In this document: one piece after another, positions 6,574 to 10,709 of the stretch
How positions within the stretch are numbered: position 1 is the stretch's first letter
Layout of the letters: each line of letters starts with the position of its first letter
Assembly (NCBI GenBank): GCA_045658315.1
Contig: JAZOUV010000081.1
Span: 1-10,709, forward strand
Reading direction: 5' to 3'
DNA: 10,709 nt
Source of the DNA: RGIG1995 sp045658315
GTDB lineage: Bacteria; Bacillota; Clostridia; Oscillospirales; CAG-272
The notes under the pieces: model-generated
Database searches by the model: none
What the model was told of the DNA's origin: nothing
Seen by the model: the letters and a program-made list of their open reading frames with translations, nothing else
Made by a program: the position numbers and the translations under genes

Positions 6574-6810
6574 GTGAAGTATAACTATTCAAAGCTTTTA
6601 GGTAGACTCAAAGAATATAATCTTACTCAATCAGATCTTGCTGATGCAATCGGCAAAAATAGAGGAACACTGAGTGCGAAGTTTAATAACAAATTTGATT
6701 TTACTGCCGAAGAAATTGATATTATTTGCAAGGTGTTAAATATATCCAGCGAAGAGATTGGAAAGTATTTTTTTTGCAAAACAGGTTCGGAAAACCAAAC
6801 TGCGTTTTAG
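6574..6810 (+). CDS. Cro-like helix-turn-helix regulator (DUF739-like phage protein)
   Basis: Small DNA-binding protein of 78 residues, first gene of the rightward operon and divergent from the S24 repressor, the usual place of a Cro-type antagonist. The helix-turn-helix spans about residues 9-60: YSKLLGRLKEYNLTQSDLAD, then AIGKNRGTLSAKFNN, then FTAEEIDIICKVLNI. The pattern resembles the DUF739 group of Firmicutes phage regulators. The GTG start at 6574 follows AAAGGGGGG by 7 nt, and no better start exists. The last codons (encoding T-G-S-E-N-Q-T) coincide with a 15/16 copy of the operator, so this gene end carries a protein binding site as well as code. Role as the early switch is inferred from position and fold. 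Confidence 0.8.
   Translation: MKYNYSKLLGRLKEYNLTQSDLADAIGKNRGTLSAKFNNKFDFTAEEIDIICKVLNISSEEIGKYFFCKTGSENQTAF
6785..6800. promoter_or_regulatory. Operator-like site O4 inside the end of the Cro-like gene
   Basis: GTTCGGAAAACCAAAC differs from O3 at one position. It lies 280 bp downstream of O3, within the last coding codons. It could bind the repressor or Cro-like protein and act by looping or as a roadblock. Function is inferred from the match only. Confidence 0.5.
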
Positions 6811-6817
6811 TAACAAG

Positions 6818-6828
6818 GACAAGTTGTC
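6818..6828. promoter_or_regulatory. Palindrome GACAAGTTGTC, copy 1 of a second motif
   Basis: Perfect 11-bp palindrome around a central G in the gap after the Cro-like gene. Ten of its bases (ACAAGTTGTC) recur at 7074-7083 in the next long gap. A weak TAATAT (6834-6839) follows. It may be an operator for a second early regulator; there is no direct support. Confidence 0.3.
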
Positions 6829-6866
6829 TCGAATAATATGGTAAAAAGGTGTAAAGAGGTTATTTT

Positions 6867-7055
6867 ATGAGCAAATCGGACAATTATAAAGAAATTAAAA
6901 TATTTGAATTTGAAGGTGCGGTTGTGCGAGTACATATTCCTGATTTAACAGAGGAAGAGCATGACAGAAGAATGAAAGAAATTGGAAGAACTGCGGCGAG
7001 GCTTCTTTTTGCCATTGATGACAAAACAATGAACGGAGTGGAATATCAAAGGTGA
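6867..7055 (+). CDS. Small phage protein of unknown function
   Basis: 62 residues; the function is not recognised. The ATG at 6867 follows AAAGAGGT by 6 nt. The sequence has a beta-like start (EIKIFEFEGAVVRVHIPDL) and then an amphipathic, charged helix (TEEEHDRRMKEIGRTAARLLFAI). Proteins of this look are frequent just after Cro genes in clostridial prophages. No signal peptide, membrane segment or metal motif is seen. By size and place it could be a regulator or a directionality factor for the recombinase, but nothing in the sequence shows it. Confidence 0.65.
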   Translation: MSKSDNYKEIKIFEFEGAVVRVHIPDLTEEEHDRRMKEIGRTAARLLFAIDDKTMNGVEYQR

Positions 7056-7073
7056 GGGCGTAAAGTAAAAATA

Positions 7074-7083
7074 ACAAGTTGTC
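7074..7083. promoter_or_regulatory. Motif ACAAGTTGTC, copy 2
   Basis: Second copy of the palindromic core at 6818-6828, lying 11 bp upstream of a promoter-like pair (TTGTTT/TAATAA). The shared position ahead of the next operon segment is the only evidence for a regulatory role. Confidence 0.3.
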
Positions 7084-7094
7084 CAATACTAAAA

Positions 7095-7122
7095 TTGTTT
7101 GGCAGATACTCTTTTCTAATAA
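7095..7122 (+). promoter_or_regulatory. Possible weak promoter before the transglycosylase gene
   Basis: TTGTTT (7095-7100) and TAATAA (7117-7122) with a 16-nt spacer in a 115-bp gap between genes. The match is mediocre. A GTTTGG half site overlaps the -35 end (7097-7102). It could give separate control of the genes from 7171 onward. Confidence 0.3.
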
Positions 7123-7170
7123 TGACGATAGGACAAGCACGGAAGTGAAAAATACTTAGGGGGAAAATGA

Positions 7171-7800
7171 ATGAGGATTATAAGAAAATACACAGCAACA
7201 ATATTGGCGGGTTTGATTTGTGCGTTTGTAATTATTCTTACGTGTATGACGATTGCAGACTTAGCCTATACAACAAATAGTAGGGTAGAAGCTAAAACGC
7301 CCACAGAAGCCACGAGAGAAGCTGACAAGGGTATTGAGGAAACGCCCGAAGAATCAACAGTACAAATAATCGAGATAAAGAACGAAGAAACAGTAGTCCC
7401 GGAAGTTAAATATTTTGATTGTCCGTTGTCTGAGGAAGTGCAAGATTACATATTTGCAGAGTGCAAAAGGTACGGTATATCACCTGCGGTGGTGATAGCG
7501 ATTATCGAAAAGGAAAGCACGTTTGACAGATACGCAATGGGCGATAACGGTAGATCTTTCGGTCTTATGCAGATACAAGTCAAAAGTCATATAGACAGAA
7601 TGATTGACTTAGATTGTACAGACATATTTGACCCTATCAAGAATGTAACGGTGGGTATTAATTACCTTGCTGAATTGCAGAACAGATACGGCGATATAAC
7701 AAAAGCTCTTGTCGCTTATAACGCAGGGTGCTACAACGGAACGATAACAAGCTATGCCTATGACGTATTGGCAAGGGCGGAGAGATTGGGGGCAAGATAA
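7171..7800 (+). CDS. Membrane-anchored lytic transglycosylase (SLT domain)
   Basis: Predicted peptidoglycan lytic transglycosylase, which cleaves the MurNAc-GlcNAc bond to form 1,6-anhydro ends outside the cell membrane. 209 residues: a basic start (MRIIRKY), a membrane segment or uncleaved signal (about 9-30), a threonine- and glutamate-rich linker (35-80), and a compact SLT/goose-lysozyme-like domain (84-205). Catalytic glutamate is E115 in IEKESTFD; the supporting motifs GLMQI (131-135) and AYNAG (182-186) are present. AGGGGG lies 7 nt before the ATG. It overlaps the next gene by one base (TAATG). The place is odd: among early genes rather than lysis or tail genes. It may serve local wall opening, adhesion or host modification; role inferred. 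Confidence 0.87.
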   Translation: MRIIRKYTATILAGLICAFVIILTCMTIADLAYTTNSRVEAKTPTEATREADKGIEETPEESTVQIIEIKNEETVVPEVKYFDCPLSEEVQDYIFAECKRYGISPAVVIAIIEKESTFDRYAMGDNGRSFGLMQIQVKSHIDRMIDLDCTDIFDPIKNVTVGINYLAELQNRYGDITKALVAYNAGCYNGTITSYAYDVLARAERLGAR

Positions 7801-8000
7801 TGTACTACTCAGATAATCCAATAGCTGATTTTGATAGATACGAAGCAGACAGAGAACGTGCATTAAGTAAACTTCCTCATTGTTGTAATTGCGGAGAAGC
7901 TATACAAGACGAATATTTGTATGATATTGATGGCAATTTGTTTTGTGAAGATTGTCTAAAGAGCAATTATAGAAAACCAACAGAAAACTACAACGATTAA
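7800..8000 (+). CDS. Small zinc-ribbon phage protein
   Basis: 66 residues with two cysteine pairs, C28/C31 (or C29) in HCCNCGEAI and C49/C52 in FCEDC, 17 residues apart: a zinc-ribbon or half-LIM type knuckle. The N-terminus (MYYSDNPIADFDRYEAD) is acidic and probably helical after residue 10. The start overlaps the transglycosylase stop (TAATG), so translation is coupled. Similar small proteins occur in many clostridial prophages without known function. Protein or nucleic acid binding is a guess from the metal site. Confidence 0.75.
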   Translation: MYYSDNPIADFDRYEADRERALSKLPHCCNCGEAIQDEYLYDIDGNLFCEDCLKSNYRKPTENYND

Positions 8001-8015
8001 ACAAGGAGAAAAGAA

Positions 8016-8234
8016 ATGAAAGAATACATATCATTCTATTCGTTTTATATCATTGAAAAAATCAAGGAAGGTAAAACGGTATATTACCTCGATAGAAAGC
8101 TACACGATTGCGGAACGGTCAACAGAATAACAGTTGAAGATTTAACCGCTATATTAAAAGCAGACGAGCAAGAGCCTAAAAGATTTGATTTTTGGTATGA
8201 AGAAGAAACCGAAGAAAAGGAGATTGAAGAATGA
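8016..8234 (+). CDS. Small acidic phage protein of unknown function
   Basis: 72 residues; not recognised. AAGGAG stands 9 nt before the ATG at 8016. The start is aromatic and hydrophobic (MKEYISFYSFYIIEKIKEGKTVYYLDRK), the middle VNRITVEDLTAILKAD looks helical, and the end is strongly acidic (EEETEEKEIEE). It overlaps the ERF gene start by 4 bases (ATGA). This suggests a protein made together with the annealing protein, perhaps a partner, but no motif supports a function. Confidence 0.65.
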   Translation: MKEYISFYSFYIIEKIKEGKTVYYLDRKLHDCGTVNRITVEDLTAILKADEQEPKRFDFWYEEETEEKEIEE

Positions 8235-8893
8235 ATATTTTTGAAAAAATGTCGGCAATAACAGCCGAGCTGCAAACCGTTGGCAAAAACTTAACTGTAG
8301 GCGAGGGAAAGAACAAATACAAGGCGGTATCAGAGAGGGATATTCTCGATGTCGTAAAACCGATTGAAGCAAAGCACGGTGTATATAGCTATCCTTACAG
8401 CCGAGAAGTGCTTGAAAGTAATATGCTTGAAACGGACACGCAATACGGAACTAAAACTTCTTTTATGAGTCGAATTAAGACGGTATACAGATTTGTAAAT
8501 ATCGAAAAACCCGAAGATTACATAGAAACAACAACTTTTGCTGAGGGTATTGACTCCCAAGACAAAGGAAGCGGCAAGGCTATGACATACGCCGATAAAT
8601 ATGCTCTTATGAAAGCCTACAAAATAAGTACAGGTGAAGACCCTGACCAAACAGCGAGCGAACCGACGAATTACACCAAAGCAACACCGGAACAGAAAAA
8701 AGCTCCCGAAAGACCGTTGCCGCCGAGAGCGAGACTTATTAAGAAGCTCAATGAATTGAAGATAGACCCCGTTAAATATGCCGAAAAAAAAGGTCTTAAC
8801 CATTCAACCACCGACGAGAAATATGAGGAGCTGCTTGAAGAACTTGAGCTTGAAGAAAGAACACAGCAAATAAAACAAATGGCTGAGGGATAA
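8231..8893 (+). CDS. ERF-family single-strand DNA annealing protein
   Basis: Phage recombinase of the ERF superfamily, which anneals complementary single strands during replication, circularisation or repair. 220 residues: the ERF core is about 1-145, with the diagnostic block GIDSQDKGSGKAMTYADKYALMKAYKISTGEDPDQ (residues 107-141: the DKG-x-GKA-x-TYA-x-KYAL pattern and TGEDPD). A proline- and lysine-rich linker (150-168) follows, then a small helical acidic C-terminal region (170-220). AAGGAG lies 8 nt before the ATG, which overlaps the preceding stop (ATGA). The gene next to it and the SSB gene 800 bp further are usual partners. No 5'-3' exonuclease gene is seen beside it in this window. Confidence 0.92.
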   Translation: MNIFEKMSAITAELQTVGKNLTVGEGKNKYKAVSERDILDVVKPIEAKHGVYSYPYSREVLESNMLETDTQYGTKTSFMSRIKTVYRFVNIEKPEDYIETTTFAEGIDSQDKGSGKAMTYADKYALMKAYKISTGEDPDQTASEPTNYTKATPEQKKAPERPLPPRARLIKKLNELKIDPVKYAEKKGLNHSTTDEKYEELLEELELEERTQQIKQMAEG

Positions 8894-8894
8894 A

Positions 8895-9392
8895 ATGACA
8901 TTCCAATTTACAAAGCAGACCATATTTCAAATGATGGCTGTCCTCTCAAGGTTTCTTGAGGGAATAAAGCCTGATAAGAAGTATGTTGTTGAGATTAAAG
9001 AATACCGAGAAAAACGAAGCCTAACCGCAAATTCATATTATTGGGTGGTGCTTGAGAAAATCGCAAAAAGCATTAACTCTACAAAGGACTTGGTACACGA
9101 GCAAATGCTTCAAGACTACGGCACGTTGTTGACAGATGCCGAGGGCAATATTGAGGATTTTTCAAGCAGATATTTTATTGATCCAATTAAGTCAAAAATC
9201 CATTGTAAATACAGAGGTTCTTCGGTGCTTAACGGCGTTACTTGGTATCACTATTATTTTATCAAAGGCAGTAGCGACTATGACTCTAAAGAATTTTCTG
9301 CTCTACTCAATGGGGCAATATACGAAGCTAACGAAATGGGGTTAGATGTAATGACTCCCGCAGAAGCGGCAAGATTGAGGTATGAGGAATGA
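8895..9392 (+). CDS. Phage recombination protein, possibly NinB-like
   Basis: 165 residues. Residues 30-55 (VVEIKEYREKRSLTANSYYWVVLEKIA) follow the pattern K-R-S-L-x-A-N-x-Y-x-W that is frequent in a family of phage proteins often compared with NinB (Orf), a single-strand binding recombination mediator. The rest has no motif I can name. AGGGAT precedes the ATG by 3-8 nt, at the end of the ERF gene (1-nt gap). The end overlaps the HNH gene start by 4 bases (ATGA). The setting between ERF and HNH/SSB supports a role in recombination; the NinB match is from memory of the pattern and is moderate to low. Confidence 0.6.
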   Translation: MTFQFTKQTIFQMMAVLSRFLEGIKPDKKYVVEIKEYREKRSLTANSYYWVVLEKIAKSINSTKDLVHEQMLQDYGTLLTDAEGNIEDFSSRYFIDPIKSKIHCKYRGSSVLNGVTWYHYYFIKGSSDYDSKEFSALLNGAIYEANEMGLDVMTPAEAARLRYEE

Positions 9393-9694
9393 CATACAAA
9401 AGCAAACGTAGCAAGGCTTGTGATATTACAAAAAGGGTCAAAGACAAGGTATGGGAAAGAGACGAGCATAGATGTATTATATGTCGCTCTCCCTATGCAA
9501 TGCCAAACGCACACTATATCCCCCGAAGCAAAGGCGGTCTCGGTGTAGAGGAAAACATAGTTACTTTGTGTATGCAATGCCATGAAGACTACGACCATAC
9601 CGCAAAGCGAAAAGTAATCGGAGTATTAATAGAAAACTATCTTAAAAGCAAGTATCCAAAGTGGAACAAAGAAAAATTAATTTATAAAAAGTGA
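9389..9694 (+). CDS. HNH endonuclease
   Basis: Small metal-dependent nuclease of 101 residues with a complete HNH beta-beta-alpha fold. Structural zinc pairs are C29/C32 (CIIC) and C61/C64 (CMQC); active-site positions are H42 in NAHYIPRSKGG, N56 in EENIVTLC and H65 in CH. The N-terminus is basic (KSKRSKACDITKRVK), as is the C-terminal helix (KYPKWNKEKLIYKK), fitting DNA binding. Its start overlaps the previous stop (ATGA) and SSB follows after 9 bp. Within an ERF cassette it may process branched or nicked DNA, a role analogous to that of Rap or Holliday-junction nucleases, though the fold alone does not show its substrate. It is not near the packaging genes, so it is less likely the terminase-linked HNH. 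Confidence 0.88.
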   Translation: MTYKSKRSKACDITKRVKDKVWERDEHRCIICRSPYAMPNAHYIPRSKGGLGVEENIVTLCMQCHEDYDHTAKRKVIGVLIENYLKSKYPKWNKEKLIYKK

Positions 9695-9703
9695 GGAAAT
9701 ATT

Positions 9704-10111
9704 ATGGCAAATTTCAATTTCAACAAGGTTATATTGGGCGGTAGACTTACAGCCAACCCCGAATTAAAACAAACAACAAGCGGAACGTTTGTAACGTCTT
9801 TCGCAATAGCGGTCAATCGTAGAGGAAGTAAGACGAATGAGGTTGATTTTATAAACTGTCAAGCGTGGAGAGCAACGGCAGAGTTTATCAGCAAGTATTT
9901 TCAAAAGGGTAGCTCGATATGTGTTACTGGACAACTTCAAGTTAGAAGTTGGAAAGACAATCAAGGCAATAACAGATACGCTACAGAGGTTGTTGTCGAT
10001 GAAGCAAACTTCGTTGATAGCAAGAGCGACAACAATACCGAGAGCGATAACGAATATGTATCAGCACCCGAATTTGAAGAAATTACAGGCGAACAAGATT
10101 TACCGTTTTAA
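9704..10111 (+). CDS. ssb: Single-stranded DNA-binding protein
   Basis: Phage-encoded SSB of 135 residues that coats single-stranded DNA in replication and recombination, normally as a tetramer. The OB fold covers about 1-104: NKVILGGRLTANPELKQTTSG, FAIAVNR, DFINCQAWRATAEFISKYFQKGSSICVTGQL and RYATEVVVDEANFVDS. A short acidic linker (105-128) leads to the conserved tip G-E-Q-D-L-P-F, which binds partner proteins. GAGGAA lies 5-10 nt before the ATG. Length is somewhat short compared with host SSB (about 150-170) because of the reduced linker. Neighbours (ERF, HNH) suggest it works in the phage recombination cassette. Confidence 0.96.
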   Translation: MANFNFNKVILGGRLTANPELKQTTSGTFVTSFAIAVNRRGSKTNEVDFINCQAWRATAEFISKYFQKGSSICVTGQLQVRSWKDNQGNNRYATEVVVDEANFVDSKSDNNTESDNEYVSAPEFEEITGEQDLPF

Positions 10112-10132
10112 TGAATAAAGGAGAAAAAGAAA

Positions 10133-10709
10133 ATGTGCAGAATGAAATCAGGAATTATTTTGAAAGATAGAGTATTTGTTCCCGACTATGACAGCCATAC
10201 GGATATGCTCAACGAGTTAAAAATCGAGGACACAACAAAAAAAGCCGAAAGGTTATTTGTTCGGGCGGAGCTTATACCTGTAAATGATGATGTGTTTTCG
10301 CCCATTGAAAATTGGGAGTTTAGAGTAGACCAAGATATTGTCCCCGAATGGTTTGTAAAAGAGGTTGAAAAAGACCGAATGATAAAAGCCGTTAAGGAGT
10401 GGGCGAAAGACCGTATACATATCGGTGTTGATAATTTGAAAATATCGGCAGGAAGTAACCATTATATTAAAGACTGTAAAAATGTTGAGGTGTACGACAA
10501 TGCCACAGTCAATGAGGTGTGCGGCAATGCCACAGTCAAATGGGTGTGCGGCAATGCCACAGTCAATAAGGTGTACGACAATGCCACAGTCAATGAGGTG
10601 TGCGGCAATGCCACAGTCAATGAGGTGTACGGCAATGCCACAGTCAATGAGGTGTACGGCAATGCCACAGTCAAATGGGTGTGCGGCAATGCCACAGTCA
10701 ATGATGTGT
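10133..10709 (+). CDS. Phage protein with 9-residue NAT tandem repeats (3' end outside window)
   Basis: Open frame from ATG 10133 (AAAGGAG 9 nt upstream) to the window edge, 192 codons visible. Residues 1-119 are non-repetitive and probably globular: MCRMKSGIILKDRVFVPDYD at the start, then FVRAELIP, IENWEFRVDQDIVPEWF, VKEWAKDRIHIGVDNL and HYIKDCKNVEV. From residue 120 on there are eight complete 9-residue units of pattern V-[YC]-[GD]-N-A-T-V-[NK]-[EWKD] and a ninth begins. The alternation of small hydrophobic strands and G-N or D-N turns suggests a beta-helix or solenoid. Similar repeat proteins, with varying unit number, occur in clostridial prophages; the function is unknown. Neither a signal peptide nor a membrane segment is seen in the visible part. 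Confidence 0.82.
   Translation, partial: MCRMKSGIILKDRVFVPDYDSHTDMLNELKIEDTTKKAERLFVRAELIPVNDDVFSPIENWEFRVDQDIVPEWFVKEVEKDRMIKAVKEWAKDRIHIGVDNLKISAGSNHYIKDCKNVEVYDNATVNEVCGNATVKWVCGNATVNKVYDNATVNEVCGNATVNEVYGNATVNEVYGNATVKWVCGNATVNDV
10490..10709 (+). repeat. 27-bp in-frame tandem repeat array (8 full units plus start of a ninth)
   Basis: Units begin at 10490, 10517, 10544, 10571, 10598, 10625, 10652 and 10679; the window ends 4 bases into the next. The core AATGCCACAGTCAA is identical in all eight. Differences occur only at unit positions 5 (A/G), 8 (A/G), 24 (T/A) and 25-27. The array is coding throughout. Confidence 0.97.

Larger units (their letters stand above)
2760..10709. mobile_element. 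Prophage, left part (right end outside window)
   Basis: Integration module (large serine recombinase at the very edge), S24 repressor with divergent promoters and operators, Cro-like regulator, then a recombination and replication cluster (ERF, HNH, SSB): the classical early half of a temperate siphophage-type genome. The left boundary is where the cotJC frame breaks. No structural, packaging or lysis genes are in view, so whether the element is a complete phage or a remnant cannot be judged here. Confidence 0.9.

Noticed and set aside
8330..8803. 157-codon open frame opposite the ERF gene
   Set aside because: Low-complexity aromatic and arginine-rich translation opposite a clear ERF domain; a shadow.
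10462..10701. Antisense open frame of leucine-, threonine- and valine-rich repeats
   Set aside because: It is the reverse reading of the 27-bp coding repeats; the + strand frame has a ribosome site, a unique N-terminal domain and operon context.
10490..10709. CRISPR array or replication-origin iterons
   Set aside because: Units are contiguous 27-mers without unique spacers, stay in frame and encode a regular peptide. An origin function cannot be excluded, but nothing else supports it.
10490..10709. Diversity-generating retroelement variable region
   Set aside because: Two columns differ by A/G, but no reverse transcriptase, template repeat or C-type lectin fold is in the window, and tandem homogenisation explains the pattern more simply.

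Overview
The window reads as the chromosome of a low-GC, spore-forming Clostridia member (an anaerobic gut-type Firmicute is the best guess) together with the left end of an integrated prophage. Support for the host call: a BY-kinase/PHP-phosphatase capsule pair of Gram-positive type, a fragment of a CotJC spore-coat manganese catalase, strong Shine-Dalgarno sites, and early phage genes of the kinds common in clostridial prophages. No species can be named from the sequence alone.

Host part (1 to about 2760). The 3' end of a CpsD-like tyrosine kinase overlaps a CpsB-like tyrosine phosphatase (+ strand). They end at a terminator that works in both directions and is shared with a convergent mrp/NBP35-type Fe-S carrier gene (- strand), which has a near-consensus sigma-A promoter. 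Upstream of mrp, also on the - strand, lies the 3' part of cotJC. It lacks its first third: in-frame stops replace the coding sequence at 2763-2768.

Prophage part (about 2760 to beyond 10709; the right end is outside the window). A lysogeny operon on the - strand holds a cI/LexA-type S24 repressor, a membrane-anchored coiled-coil Mrr-like nuclease, and a large serine recombinase that ends 28 bp from the junction with cotJC. A divergent control region (6366-6573) carries an autoregulated promoter facing left, a perfect TTGACA-17-TATAAT promoter facing right, and repeated GTTTGG-type operators. The rightward early operon holds a Cro-like regulator, a small unknown protein, a membrane-anchored lytic transglycosylase, a small zinc-binding protein, another small unknown, an ERF single-strand annealing protein, a possible NinB-like protein, an HNH nuclease and SSB. 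The last gene is cut by the window edge and encodes exact 9-residue tandem repeats (consensus V-Y/C-G/D-N-A-T-V-N-E).

How it fits together: the repressor would keep the early operon off and hold its own operon at a set level, while the recombinase integrates or excises the element at cotJC. On SOS-type induction the repressor self-cleaves and the early operon supplies recombination and replication proteins. The points most worth a second look are the interruption of a sporulation gene by a serine-recombinase prophage, the membrane-tethered nuclease in the lysogeny operon, the operator array, and the homogenised NAT-repeat protein.
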